Counted from the stretch's first letter, positions 6,371 to 15,761 are shown. The stretch: DNA of 34,677 bases from Pseudoalteromonas peptidolytica (GCF_012641745.1 NZ_WEHZ01000044.1:1-34677); one strand, 5' to 3'. Translations and numbers: made by a program. Notes: generated by a model from the letters alone, not told the origin.

Positions 6371-8953
6371 TCCCGCATAGTAACGTCGGCCGTTAACATA
6401 TACTCCGGTTGGTGCGTACTCGTTGCGATCATAGGTATAGATCTGTTCGTCGGTTAAATTAATAAACTCAAATTGTGCATCGAGATTATCACTTAGTTTC
6501 ACCGTGAGGCTGCCGTCCAATTGGCCGTAATTATCCATCATGGTCTCGCCTACACCGGTGGCAAACTGAGTTCGATAATTATAGCTAAGCCGTACGCTAA
6601 ATTGGTGGTTTTCGTAGTAAGCAGTGAGGTTAGTGCTGTGTTTAGAGGTGCCAGGCACTTTGTCCCGTAAGCCAACTTCAGCGTTATCACGTTTTCCATC
6701 AACGTAGGTGTAATTGGCGATTAGCCCAAATCCGTACGCAAGTGTTTGCTGATAACTTAGTTCAACGCCACGGATACTGCCGCCAGCGCCATTATTGGGT
6801 CTATCGATAGACATTAAAATGCCTTCATGACGCTCAAGTTTTCGTTCAAACTCAATAAAGGATTCCACCTCTTTGTTAAATAGCGCGATTGAGGCGAGCC
6901 CAGCATCGTCAAAGTACCACTCAAGGCTGACATCAAATTGCGCTGCTCTATATGGATCTAGATTGGCGTTACCACCTTGTCCTTGAGCTTGCGTCACGTT
7001 GTAATTGGTGGAGGGCATAAGATGGTGAAATTGCGCTCGTGACATGACGCGTGCAATGGAAAAACGGCTAATTAGGCTCTCGCTTAAGTCAAACTTGATA
7101 TTGGCACTGGGTAGAATATCGCTGTAATCCCGAGATTCTTCATGCCAAATATAGCTGTCTGGCGCATCGATGGGGGAGGCGACACGCTTAAATGCGCCAG
7201 AGTCTTGAAAGGTTTTGACCACTCGAACCCCAATGTTGGCAGCATAGGATTCACCAGCGAGTTGCATTTGACCGTAAGCAGCGGCGGTTTTTTCTGTAAT
7301 ATGAAAACGACTGGCTTTTTCTATTTCTTGTTCAAAATTGAGCGTATTAAAGTCTTTGGCAAGCAGTGCAATATCTGCAAAACTGTACTTTTTTAAAGTG
7401 TTGTCACTACCTACGCCGCGCAAATAATCATCCACAAAAGTGCCCGGATAGGCGGCCAGGGTAGTGCCAAGCTCACCGGCTAGACCATCAAGCCCTCCAT
7501 CTTTGGAGCGATAGCGCAAAAAGTCTCGTTGATGGTCTTTGAATTTAACACCAAATTTAATCGCGTCGAGCTGTTTAAAGTCGATATCGTACGCAAAATC
7601 AGCTTGCGCGAAGTATGATTTATCTTTGCCATCTTGGCTGTCATTTCGAGCTTCGGTGATAAACCAGCTTGGTGCATCTAACGGTGAAATACCATAACTT
7701 GCAACGATGTTTTTTCGCATTGATGTATCAACATGAAACTGGGTGTTAGCAGAAAATTGTGAGGTGACGTCTTCTTTGGTACCGCCTGAACCTTGGCTTA
7801 GACCGACTTGAAACTGGCTTGACCAATAAATGCCATCATAGACCAAGTCTAGGTGGGCACTTTTTGTGCTGACCTGCGAGTCTCGCCAAATGGCTTCCAT
7901 GCTGGTATTGAACAGTGCAGTTGTGGGTAAATAATGGCCGCTCACCAAAGTAGCATCTTGTACTTGTAAATGGGTTACCCCGCCGCCTAGGTCAATAGAC
8001 TTTGCACTTTGCCAGAGAAAGTTTTGATTGTTATTGTCTGCGTTTAGATGAGAATAAAGTAAGTGACTATTTAATCGAAGCCGCGGGGAAAGCTGGAACG
8101 CGGCATTGACTGTATAAGCGTGCAACTCTCTTTGCTGCTGAAAAATCGCAGATCCCCCCCCCCCTGGAAACCATAACGTCTGGCTTTTATTTTGTGGGCT
8201 CTGCTGGGTGGCATACCAAGTATCATTATCACCTTGGTATAACGTCCTATCGTGCCATCCCCAAGATTCTAAGCCGTCGCGCCTGAGGCTGCGATCTCGT
8301 CGTGTCGCAGTAAAAAGCACTGCATAATCGCCACTTTTGCTATGGTAGTTGTAAATTGCAGATAGTTGTGGGTCGAGTTTATCGCTTAAGTCACTGTATT
8401 GGAATTGGGCTGTTGTAACGCCATAGCCTGAAGGTGTAAACAGAGGGTCGCGGGTTTTTATATTGATTGCGCCACCTAGTGAGCCTTCATCCTGCATAGC
8501 TTGTGGTGTCTTGAATACCTCTAGGCTGGAAACGATTTCACTGGGTAATAAGATAAAGTTAAAACCTCGGCTTGGCTGACTTGAGATCCACCAGTCAGCC
8601 GAGGCGAGATATTGGCCATTCAAATAGGTTCTATTTTGCTCAGGGGTTGTGCCGCGCACGCCGATCCGTTCACCTTCACCTTGTGCTCGAGAGAGTGAGA
8701 TACCAGTGATCCGTTGCAGCGCCTCTGCGACGTTTTTATCCGGAAACTTCCCGATGTCTTCAGCACTGATCGTATCTGAAACTTGTTGATTGTGGCGTTT
8801 ATTACTGAGAGACTTGACAACGCTGTCATGGAAGGCACGAATTTCGATGCGTTCTATGGAGTTTTCAGCAGCCTGATTTTGCTCAACGGCATCACTTGCA
8901 GTTGTAATAAATAATACACAACAAGAAACGGTTCGGATGAGAGATGCTGACAT
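6353..8953 (-). CDS. TonB-dependent outer-membrane receptor (paralogue 1)
   Basis: About 866 residues. An N-terminal signal-like segment (MSASLIRTVSCCVLFITTAS) is followed by a TonB-box-like ERIEIRA. The plug domain spans about residues 50-170 (DTISAEDIGKFPDKNVAEAL, ITGISLSRAQGEGERIGVRG, NQYLASADWW region, DEGSLGGAINIKT). The 22-strand beta-barrel ends with YYAGLRYQF, a C-terminal Phe as expected for outer-membrane insertion. These proteins import siderophores, oligosaccharides or peptides using TonB energy; the substrate is not evident. It closely resembles the receptor at 12781-15357. The ATG at 8953 was preferred over the TTG at 8962. The coding strand has an 11-G tract at 8154-8164. Divergent from the winged-helix regulator at 9053. 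Confidence 0.93.
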   Translation of the reverse strand: MSASLIRTVSCCVLFITTASDAVEQNQAAENSIERIEIRAFHDSVVKSLSNKRHNQQVSDTISAEDIGKFPDKNVAEALQRITGISLSRAQGEGERIGVRGTTPEQNRTYLNGQYLASADWWISSQPSRGFNFILLPSEIVSSLEVFKTPQAMQDEGSLGGAINIKTRDPLFTPSGYGVTTAQFQYSDLSDKLDPQLSAIYNYHSKSGDYAVLFTATRRDRSLRRDGLESWGWHDRTLYQGDNDTWYATQQSPQNKSQTLWFPGGGGSAIFQQQRELHAYTVNAAFQLSPRLRLNSHLLYSHLNADNNNQNFLWQSAKSIDLGGGVTHLQVQDATLVSGHYLPTTALFNTSMEAIWRDSQVSTKSAHLDLVYDGIYWSSQFQVGLSQGSGGTKEDVTSQFSANTQFHVDTSMRKNIVASYGISPLDAPSWFITEARNDSQDGKDKSYFAQADFAYDIDFKQLDAIKFGVKFKDHQRDFLRYRSKDGGLDGLAGELGTTLAAYPGTFVDDYLRGVGSDNTLKKYSFADIALLAKDFNTLNFEQEIEKASRFHITEKTAAAYGQMQLAGESYAANIGVRVVKTFQDSGAFKRVASPIDAPDSYIWHEESRDYSDILPSANIKFDLSESLISRFSIARVMSRAQFHHLMPSTNYNVTQAQGQGGNANLDPYRAAQFDVSLEWYFDDAGLASIALFNKEVESFIEFERKLERHEGILMSIDRPNNGAGGSIRGVELSYQQTLAYGFGLIANYTYVDGKRDNAEVGLRDKVPGTSKHSTNLTAYYENHQFSVRLSYNYRTQFATGVGETMMDNYGQLDGSLTVKLSDNLDAQFEFINLTDEQIYTYDRNEYAPTGVYVNGRRYYAGLRYQF
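8154..8164. repeat. C11/G11 homopolymer inside receptor gene
   Basis: Eleven consecutive C on the plus strand, that is eleven G in the coding strand of the TonB-dependent receptor, encoding the PGGGGSA motif. The paralogue at 12781-15357 encodes the same motif with mixed codons (CCTGGCGGTGGGGGC). The tract is long enough for slipped-strand mispairing to change the frame. Confidence 0.9.
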
Positions 8954-9052
8954 TGTGCTCAACTTATAATACGAGTAAGTTACCTTTAGTTAATACTCAT
9001 AATACGCTTTTATTACGAGCCTAACCATAGTTTCACAAATTTTTAGTGGTTG

Positions 9053-11158
9053 ATGATTGAAAGCTTAGATAAACGTTTTTTAATCAATGAGATACTTGTT
9101 GACCTGGGTAATTTATCTGTATGTGTTGACGGTTCTTGGAGAAGCATCGAAGCGAAGCATGCTGAACTATTGCGTCTGTTGATTGCCAATAAGGGGCAGG
9201 CGGTCAGTCGGGAAGTCATTTTAGACACGGTGTGGCCGGGTACTATTGTCAGTGATAATTCTGTGAGCCAGCTGGTGGTACAGCTACGTAAGCTGCTTGG
9301 TGACAGCTCAAGCGAGTCAAAAATAATTAAAACAGTACCGCGCCTAGGTTATCAGTGTATTGCGCAAATTGAAAAAGCTCCGACGTTACTTGAGCAAATA
9401 GAGGAGCTGTCTCGTGGGCGCGGTGTACAGTTTGCTTTGCTCGGATTTTTTATTGGTTTACTGGTAACTGTACTTGCGTTATTCATCGCTGAGCAGTGGC
9501 AAAGTGACGTGCAACAAGATCCAGTCTCTGCTACTCGGATCACGTCCTCCCCGGGTGCTGAAGTGTTTGTTAGCTTTTCTCCAAATGGTAAATATTTGGC
9601 ATACAGCTATTTAGCAGAAGGCGCTGATCAGTTTGATCTTGCAGTCTATGATCTTGAGACCAAAACAACCCATACCATTAAAAACAGTGGGTATAGTGAA
9701 GAGTCGGCAAGCTGGTCTTTAGATGGTAATTGGCTGATTTATTCGCGTTCGGATCCGGTTTCCTGCGAAGTACGGGCGTTACACGTCAAAGGCCCAATAG
9801 AAATGTGGCGACTCGCGCGCGATAGCGTGCTTGGCAATTGTAATAGTGCACAAGACTCAGCGCCTTGGTTTGAATATCGAGCAGGCCATTTTATCACTAA
9901 ATCTTGGGACAAAGCCGGAACCTATCTGCAATCTGTAGAGGTTACTTTTGCAGACAATAACCCTATGGTGATCAACATCGTTGCGTTACCTATTCGCGAC
10001 GTAACACATTACCAAGTGGATCAACAAACGCTGTTGTATCAGATAAAAGAGCAGGGGGTTTATCAGCTCAACCTAAATCAACTTACAGAGTCTGAAAACC
10101 AAAAAATCACGCTCTCTAAACAGTCTTTTTCCGCGCTGAGCCATGGGTATCAGGACGATACTATCATGCTTGCCAAACAAAACTTGAGTGTACTTAAAGG
10201 TCGCGTTCAACAAGTTTTATACTCTGGATTTGGCGTGATATCTGAAATTGATGTAAATGCGCAGTTACGTGTTTCGGCGCACACTGAGGGGGTAGCTGAG
10301 ATAAACTATTATCAGCTTGACGTAGACTCACGAAACAAAGCGGCGCAAAAGCAGTTAACGTCACCCGCAAGGATGGATTTACTTGCTGCTTTATCTGGTG
10401 ATGGTGCGCATTTTGTGTATGCTTCGGTGACAACCAAAAATAATGATGCGCCACAATTTGAGTTGTGGCATAAACATGCTTTTCGACCAACGTCTAGTTT
10501 GCTTGGAACCATGCCCCAGGGGGAAGTGCCTATTCTGTTATTACTTTCGCCTAATAACGAGTATCTCGCTGTATTATCAAAGTCGCATAAAGTGTATTTA
10601 ATCAGCTCTTTTATTAAAGAAGTTAAAAAAGTAGTTGATAACTTTACCGAAATTGCTGATTTGCATTGGTCACAGGATGGTAGAAAGCTGTATTATCGAG
10701 CGAAGCCTGCTATGGAAGCAAAATGGCAGGCATGGCAATTTACCGTATCTCAAGGGCGCAGTGAGCAACAGCCCTTGGCGACTTATTTCCCTGATCTACC
10801 TCTTACTCATAAGAATTCTAGTTTTGTAGGGTATAAAGAACAAGTCAGGGAATACCTAATTACGGCACTCGCTGAGATATTTGATATTGAGCAGTTACGC
10901 GGATCTTTATCGCTCTACCAACCGGCGGTTTATAGAGATGGAGTTTACTTTGTACTAAAAAGAGGTCATCAATTGGTGCTTTACCGCTATTTAAGTAGTG
11001 AAAATAAGGTTGAAGAAATTCAACCTATTGGATTACACCTTTATGCAGGGGTTAGCGAGCTACAGATACTAGCAAGCTTTGATGGCAGGCACGTAATATT
11101 CAATCGGATCAACAACTATGAAAGCGACATCGTGTTATTGGAGTACGGTAACAGGTGA
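9053..11158 (+). CDS. Membrane-anchored winged-helix regulator with periplasmic beta-propeller (CadC-like)
   Basis: About 701 residues. Residues 10-105 are an OmpR/CadC-type winged helix: AKHAELLRLLIANKGQAVSR, then EVILDTVWPG, VSQLVVQLRKLLGD and the wing IIKTVPRLGYQ. One transmembrane helix follows at about 127-149 (LLGFFIGLLVTVLALFIA). The large periplasmic part has PD40/WD40-like blades (VSFSPNGKYLAYSY, SWSLDGNWLIYSR, HWSQDGRKLYYRA, ASFDGRHVIFNR). The design implies a one-component sensor binding DNA at the membrane while the propeller senses a periplasmic ligand or partner. The start is the ATG at 9053; a TTG lies one codon upstream and the ribosome-binding site is weak. Divergent by about 100 bases from receptor 1, its likely target (inferred). 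Confidence 0.9.
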   Translation: MIESLDKRFLINEILVDLGNLSVCVDGSWRSIEAKHAELLRLLIANKGQAVSREVILDTVWPGTIVSDNSVSQLVVQLRKLLGDSSSESKIIKTVPRLGYQCIAQIEKAPTLLEQIEELSRGRGVQFALLGFFIGLLVTVLALFIAEQWQSDVQQDPVSATRITSSPGAEVFVSFSPNGKYLAYSYLAEGADQFDLAVYDLETKTTHTIKNSGYSEESASWSLDGNWLIYSRSDPVSCEVRALHVKGPIEMWRLARDSVLGNCNSAQDSAPWFEYRAGHFITKSWDKAGTYLQSVEVTFADNNPMVINIVALPIRDVTHYQVDQQTLLYQIKEQGVYQLNLNQLTESENQKITLSKQSFSALSHGYQDDTIMLAKQNLSVLKGRVQQVLYSGFGVISEIDVNAQLRVSAHTEGVAEINYYQLDVDSRNKAAQKQLTSPARMDLLAALSGDGAHFVYASVTTKNNDAPQFELWHKHAFRPTSSLLGTMPQGEVPILLLLSPNNEYLAVLSKSHKVYLISSFIKEVKKVVDNFTEIADLHWSQDGRKLYYRAKPAMEAKWQAWQFTVSQGRSEQQPLATYFPDLPLTHKNSSFVGYKEQVREYLITALAEIFDIEQLRGSLSLYQPAVYRDGVYFVLKRGHQLVLYRYLSSENKVEEIQPIGLHLYAGVSELQILASFDGRHVIFNRINNYESDIVLLEYGNR

Positions 11159-11193
11159 AGACATTAATGTTGAGAAGCGCTAAATAGATGTTG

Positions 11194-12522
11194 TTAGTTA
11201 GCAAGCTTTTGCAGGAATAAGTGTATTGCATGACTACTCCAATTGCGCTGAGATGCTGACTTTAATGCTTGAGAAGCAAGCTTTTTGGCCTCTGCCTGAT
11301 TCTCTGCAAGCCGTGCCAAAAGTAGCAGCAGCTCAGGGTGTTCGGGATCGATGATGAGACCATGGCGCAGCCAAGCCTTGGCCTGAGCTTTATCGCTGAG
11401 GCGAGTTAAATACGTATTTACTAATAACAGTGTGGCGCGTAAATGGCCGTTATTCGATGCCTCGATGAGTACCTGTAGTGCATGAGGAACATCTTGAGGT
11501 TCACCGGTGTTAAGCAGCACAGTTGCTAAACGATATTTTGCAATATCCATGGTCTGTGCTGCGTGTTCGAGCCAGAGTACACCAAGCTGATGTGCTCCTG
11601 CATTAATAAGCTGAGTAGCTAAGCGATATTGTGCCAAGTCCAAGCCATTTTTGGCGGCAGCGAGATAGAGCTCATTCATCGGTTCGTCAGAACGCCAATG
11701 GTAGCGCAGTAACTGATAGGCGTTGTACTCTTTCATACTCAACCAGTTAGCAATATAGTATTGTACTTGCGCCACACCACGCTCCGCAGCGTCGATATTC
11801 TGCCTTAGTTGTTTTTCGTAAGCCTTTTTTTGAATAGCCAAAGTTTCGCGATATTGCTCATCTTTATGCGTTGCAAAGTGGTAGATCAACGTGTGTGCTT
11901 GTTTTGAACCCGTATATCGCCACTTCTCCACAGCATTTAGCAGACTTGCAGTAAATACATGTCTTGGGTAGCTGTCAATAACCTCAATATTGGTTGCTTT
12001 ACCGCTTTGGTCGATGTCAAATTCCAACCAAACCCAGCCTTCAATCCCTTGTCTTACCGCTTCATCTGGATATTCAGGTAAAACATCGTGGGTTTTACTC
12101 AGTGTTGGTGTAGTACTGTGTTGTTTAAGCTTAGTGAGCGTTGAATCAAGCAAGTAGGTGTTTGACAAGCGGCTTTTTTGAAGTTTTAAAAAGTCCTTTA
12201 GACCACTTTGGTCGTTTGACTGTTGCAAAACAAGTTGTGCAGTTTGGAATGCTTCAGCGATACCAAACTCTTTAGCCAATGAAAACCAAGCAAAGGCATT
12301 TGCAGCACTTTGTTCGGTGCCTTGCCCATACAAGTACATCACCCCAAGATTATACATAGCGTCAGCATTTCCTAATTGCGCTAAGCGACTGAATTTTGAA
12401 AATGCGAGAGTAAATTCTTCGTTTTGATAGGCAAGAGTGGCGTCGTAAAGATCGGCTTTTGTTAGCCAGCTCATACCTAGAAAAAATGAAAAAATAAGCC
12501 CAGAAATGAGATTGTTGCGCAT
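11194..12522 (-). CDS. Secreted Sel1-repeat protein with embedded TonB C-terminal domain
   Basis: 442 residues. An N-terminal signal peptide (RNNLISGLIFSFFLGMSWL) is followed by a Sel1-like repeat at about 47-95 (NADAMYNLGVMYLYGQGTEQ). A TonB C-terminal domain lies at about 147-218 (PEYPDEAVRQGIEGWVWLEF, VIDSYPRHVFTASLLNAVEK, WRY). Further Sel1/TPR-like helical repeats run to the end. No proline-rich spacer typical of a classical TonB is present. It may be a periplasmic partner that contacts the TonB boxes or the barrel of the two flanking receptors. Its own transcription is likely, since a terminator follows the upstream receptor gene. A general TonB_C protein with no receptor link is the alternative. 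Confidence 0.85.
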   Translation of the reverse strand: MRNNLISGLIFSFFLGMSWLTKADLYDATLAYQNEEFTLAFSKFSRLAQLGNADAMYNLGVMYLYGQGTEQSAANAFAWFSLAKEFGIAEAFQTAQLVLQQSNDQSGLKDFLKLQKSRLSNTYLLDSTLTKLKQHSTTPTLSKTHDVLPEYPDEAVRQGIEGWVWLEFDIDQSGKATNIEVIDSYPRHVFTASLLNAVEKWRYTGSKQAHTLIYHFATHKDEQYRETLAIQKKAYEKQLRQNIDAAERGVAQVQYYIANWLSMKEYNAYQLLRYHWRSDEPMNELYLAAAKNGLDLAQYRLATQLINAGAHQLGVLWLEHAAQTMDIAKYRLATVLLNTGEPQDVPHALQVLIEASNNGHLRATLLLVNTYLTRLSDKAQAKAWLRHGLIIDPEHPELLLLLARLAENQAEAKKLASQALKSASQRNWSSHAIHLFLQKLAN

Positions 12523-12617
12523 TTTATTGATTACTCATCCTTGGCCTGCTCTGTGGGGTTGCTATGGTCATTTTTAATACGCTATATAACCATAATATAA
12601 AGGAAATTTAAATAATA

Positions 12618-12645
12618 AAAGCTGATAGCAAATGCTATCAGCTTT
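12618..12645 (-). terminator. Terminator after TonB-dependent receptor 2
   Basis: A GCTGATAGC / GCTATCAGC stem extended by A-T pairs, with a 4-base loop, has T-rich tails on both strands. It lies about 135 bases past the receptor stop at 12781 and before the Sel1/TonB gene start, so it most likely ends the receptor transcript. The rest of 12523-12780 shows no gene. Confidence 0.75.
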
Positions 12646-12780
12646 TTGGAACTCCGGGCAGGGAGTTTACTAAGTCGAACCTGTGTTAGCTTGGAAGCGA
12701 CTTAATTAGAGTCATGAAACTATTCCTATGCAACTAGTAAGACCAGATTTAGTGGTAAAAGTTTCATTCACTTTTCAGAG

Positions 12781-15357
12781 TTAGAAGTTAAATCTAACTC
12801 CTGCGCTAAAGCGCCTTCCATCGGCATAAACACCGGTCAGTGCTTGTTCAACTCCCTCTTCCTGATAGCTAAATGTATGTTCATCCGTCAAGTTGATGGC
12901 CTCAAGAATAAACGCCACATTCTCGTTGTAGTTATAGGTAAGGTTGGCATCTACTTGACCATAATCGTCAATGTATCCTGGCCAGTCTCGACCGGTATCA
13001 TACCCTGTTCTGAAGTTGTATGAGATGCGAGCACTAATGAATTCGTTTTCATAATAAGAACTTAGGTTAACGGTATGCTCAGAGTTACCAGGGATAGTGA
13101 TGTCGTTACCTTCATCATCTTTTGCTTCACCATCAACATAGGTATAGTTAGCGGCAACGCCAAAACCTTCGTATAGCTCTTGTTGATAACCGATTTCTAG
13201 GCCTTGAATGCGGCCTGCTTTCCCATTAACAGGGCGGCTGATCAGCACTTCTTTACCTTCGTGAGTTTCAAGTGCTGGTTGGCTCTCGATAAACGACTGA
13301 ATATCTTTGTAGAAAAATACCGCAGAAAAAAGGCCTGCGTCGCTAAAGTACCACTCGATACCGGTATCAAACTGCGTCGCTCGATAGGGGTCGATGTCAG
13401 GGTTACCGCCAGTGCCAGTTTGTGTTTCTAGGTTGTATGAAGTTGATGCGGTCATATCGGCGTAATCTGGGCGAGACATAACTCGTGCCGCAGAAAAGCG
13501 CATTAATAAATCATCATCTAAGTCAATTGCCAAGTTAATGCTTGGAAGAATGTCGAAGTAGTCCTTTTCTTCAGTTGTCCAGACCTCAGCACCTGACTCA
13601 CCTGCAAACGCGGATGAGGTTTGTTTGGTATTTACAAGTCTTACACCTAAATTACCGCGTAGACCATCTGCATCCAGATTCGCTTTAATGTAGCCTGCGG
13701 TAATTTTTTCATTGATATCGAAAGTACTGGCCTTCAATACTTGGTAATTCCAACCTAGTGCATCACCTTCTTGGCGTATTTTGTCCGGATCAGTAATCGC
13801 ATAGCTGCGTGTTGTGCCTGAAGAGCCTATGCCTGATAGATAATCAGATGGCATGGCTTTGGAGTAGTCAGCCAAACTCCAGTTTAAGTCGGTACGATTG
13901 TCTGTGGTGTGTTTGGTATTAAAGCGGCTGTGGTCACGGTATTTAAAGCCGACTTTGATCTGGCTGAAGATGGCAACATCAATTGGACGCTTAAAATCGG
14001 CTTGAAAGTAAGTTTCATCATCTTTGGCATCATTACTGTCATAGCGTAAAAAACCTAAATTCCACTTCTCTCCGTCGTTTGGAGCGGCGGCATAACTGGT
14101 TTTTACATCTTCTACTTGTGACGTATCAAAGCTGTGAACATAATTACCTTCCCAGCCAACGGAGCGATCAGCTTGCGACCCCCCCGAACCTTCTGTGTAA
14201 CCTAAGTGATATGACGATTCCCAAAGTTGTCCTTGATGTTCAACTTTTAAGTCGTACGACTTGGTTTTGAGCTCAGAGTTACGTACTTTGGTCTCATCCA
14301 GAATATTATTGGCATTTGGAGATAAGCCAAGCGTACCACCAACGGCCATTTTGCCAACGACAGGGTGGTCGATAACGGTAATGTCAGTGTATTGTGAGCC
14401 GCCGTAACCGGGTAACCAAAGGAAGTTTTGGTTTTCATTATCAGCTTCTAGTGTAGAGTCTAAGGCATTGAATACAATGTCCATATTTTCACTTGGACGA
14501 TATTGCAAGGCGAGGTTTATGCCTGTGCGTACGCGCTGCTGTGAGAACATGGCTGAGCCCCCACCGCCAGGGCTGTAGACATTGTTGACGACAGTACCAT
14601 CTTCAAGTGTGATATCACGATAGGTCCAAGACCATGCTTCAATACCATCGCGGCGCAAGTTACGTTCTTGGCGAACAACAGAAATTAATGCACCAAAAGA
14701 TTCATCATCGGTTTTAAAGTTGTACATAGCGGATAGTTGCGGATCGGTTTCACCTGATACTTCGCTGTGCTGTGCGATAATTGAACCTGCAATTTTATTT
14801 GCCTCTAACTCAAGTGGCTTACGTGTTCTCACAATCACGGTGCCGCCAATAGAACCTTCATCAATATCGGCTTCGGGTGATTTGTAAACTTCAAGCCCAG
14901 AAATAATTTCTGAGGGTAACATTGTATAGTTAAAACCACGACTCGCCGCTGAGTTGGTCCACCAATCTGCTGAACCAACGGCTTGACCATTTAATAAGGT
15001 TCGGTTTTGGCTTTCACCTGTGCCTCGAATGCTAACGCGCTCACCTTCACCAAAACTGCGGGTGATTGAAACACCGGTAATGCGTTGTAGCGATTCGGCA
15101 ACGTTTTGATCTGGAAATTTACCAATATCCTCGGCAGTTACTGCATCGACAATGGCGTCAGAGTATCTTTTAGTATTGAGTGATTGAACAACGCTGCCAC
15201 GGATCCCTCTGACTTGAATAACTTCAACTTCACCATTTTTAGCTGCTTCTTGATTATTGCTCTCTTCAGCGAGCGCTATACCTGGTGCAAAAAGTACCGA
15301 GCCGAGCAAAGATTGGCTGATTAAGACTACTAGTTTTTTCTTATTATTGCGAAACAT
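12781..15357 (-). CDS. TonB-dependent outer-membrane receptor (paralogue 2)
   Basis: About 858 residues from the ATG at 15357, which has AAGGGG upstream and begins a proper signal peptide (FRNNKKKLVVLISQSLLGSV, then LFAPGIALAEE). An open frame reaches 45 codons further upstream but those codons come from the repeat at 15376-15540. A TonB-box-like VEVIQVRG precedes the plug (AVTAEDIGKFPDQNVAESLQ, RISIRGTG-type segment, DEGSIGGTVIVRTRKPLE). The barrel ends in RRFSAGVRFNF. Motifs such as SADWW, SRGFNY, PGGGGSA and TGVYADGRRF recur in receptor 1, so the two are paralogues. Substrate unknown. The leader is built on a dispersed repeat, which is unusual. Confidence 0.95.
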   Translation of the reverse strand: MFRNNKKKLVVLISQSLLGSVLFAPGIALAEESNNQEAAKNGEVEVIQVRGIRGSVVQSLNTKRYSDAIVDAVTAEDIGKFPDQNVAESLQRITGVSITRSFGEGERVSIRGTGESQNRTLLNGQAVGSADWWTNSAASRGFNYTMLPSEIISGLEVYKSPEADIDEGSIGGTVIVRTRKPLELEANKIAGSIIAQHSEVSGETDPQLSAMYNFKTDDESFGALISVVRQERNLRRDGIEAWSWTYRDITLEDGTVVNNVYSPGGGGSAMFSQQRVRTGINLALQYRPSENMDIVFNALDSTLEADNENQNFLWLPGYGGSQYTDITVIDHPVVGKMAVGGTLGLSPNANNILDETKVRNSELKTKSYDLKVEHQGQLWESSYHLGYTEGSGGSQADRSVGWEGNYVHSFDTSQVEDVKTSYAAAPNDGEKWNLGFLRYDSNDAKDDETYFQADFKRPIDVAIFSQIKVGFKYRDHSRFNTKHTTDNRTDLNWSLADYSKAMPSDYLSGIGSSGTTRSYAITDPDKIRQEGDALGWNYQVLKASTFDINEKITAGYIKANLDADGLRGNLGVRLVNTKQTSSAFAGESGAEVWTTEEKDYFDILPSINLAIDLDDDLLMRFSAARVMSRPDYADMTASTSYNLETQTGTGGNPDIDPYRATQFDTGIEWYFSDAGLFSAVFFYKDIQSFIESQPALETHEGKEVLISRPVNGKAGRIQGLEIGYQQELYEGFGVAANYTYVDGEAKDDEGNDITIPGNSEHTVNLSSYYENEFISARISYNFRTGYDTGRDWPGYIDDYGQVDANLTYNYNENVAFILEAINLTDEHTFSYQEEGVEQALTGVYADGRRFSAGVRFNF

Positions 15358-15375
15358 ACATTCCCCTTGAGTGCC

Positions 15376-15540
15376 TATACCAATTAGCCTTAATACTTGC
15401 TCAGTCTGAAGGAGTAAATCTAACGCTAACTGCGTTAAAAATTTCTTATTTAGAGCAACTAAATAGCAAAATTCTTGCCTTGTTATCGACAAAGTTTTCT
15501 CGCCTCAAAATAGACCACTTAGTTAAGATAATTGGTATTA
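15376..15540 (+). repeat. Dispersed MITE-like repeat, copy A (internally deleted)
   Basis: Bounded by TATACCAATTAGCCTTAA on the left and TTAAGATAATTGGTATTA on the right, which are imperfect inverted repeats. Inside it shares GGAGTAAATCTAACGC, CTGCGTTAAAAATTTCTTA, and CGCCTCAAAATAGACCACTT with the copies at 17182-17395 and 21446-21657. About 45 bases in the centre, present in the other copies, are missing here. The left end lies 18 bases from the receptor 2 start codon, so the repeat forms the leader of that gene. The rest of the gene-free stretch (15541-15761) is AT-rich with no feature I can support. Confidence 0.85.
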
Positions 15541-15761
15541 CTTGTGATTGAGAGGTTGACCTCGAGAAAGATTAAACACCAGCGGGGTTTGTTAAATCTT
15601 GAATTGAAATGAATAGTTGTGAATTCAATGGATTTCTACTTCAATAATTACCATTGTACTGAAATATATAGATATAAAATAAGTTAAGTTGGAGGTTTTG
15701 TAGTTTAAGTTAAGTTTACTTGAATGATTTTGCTTAGTCTTTTGTTAACATTCACAACTAC

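Noticed and set aside
15358..15492. 45-residue N-terminal extension of TonB-dependent receptor 2
   Set aside because: The extra codons come from repeat copy A; the internal ATG at 15357 has a good ribosome-binding site and begins a signal peptide.
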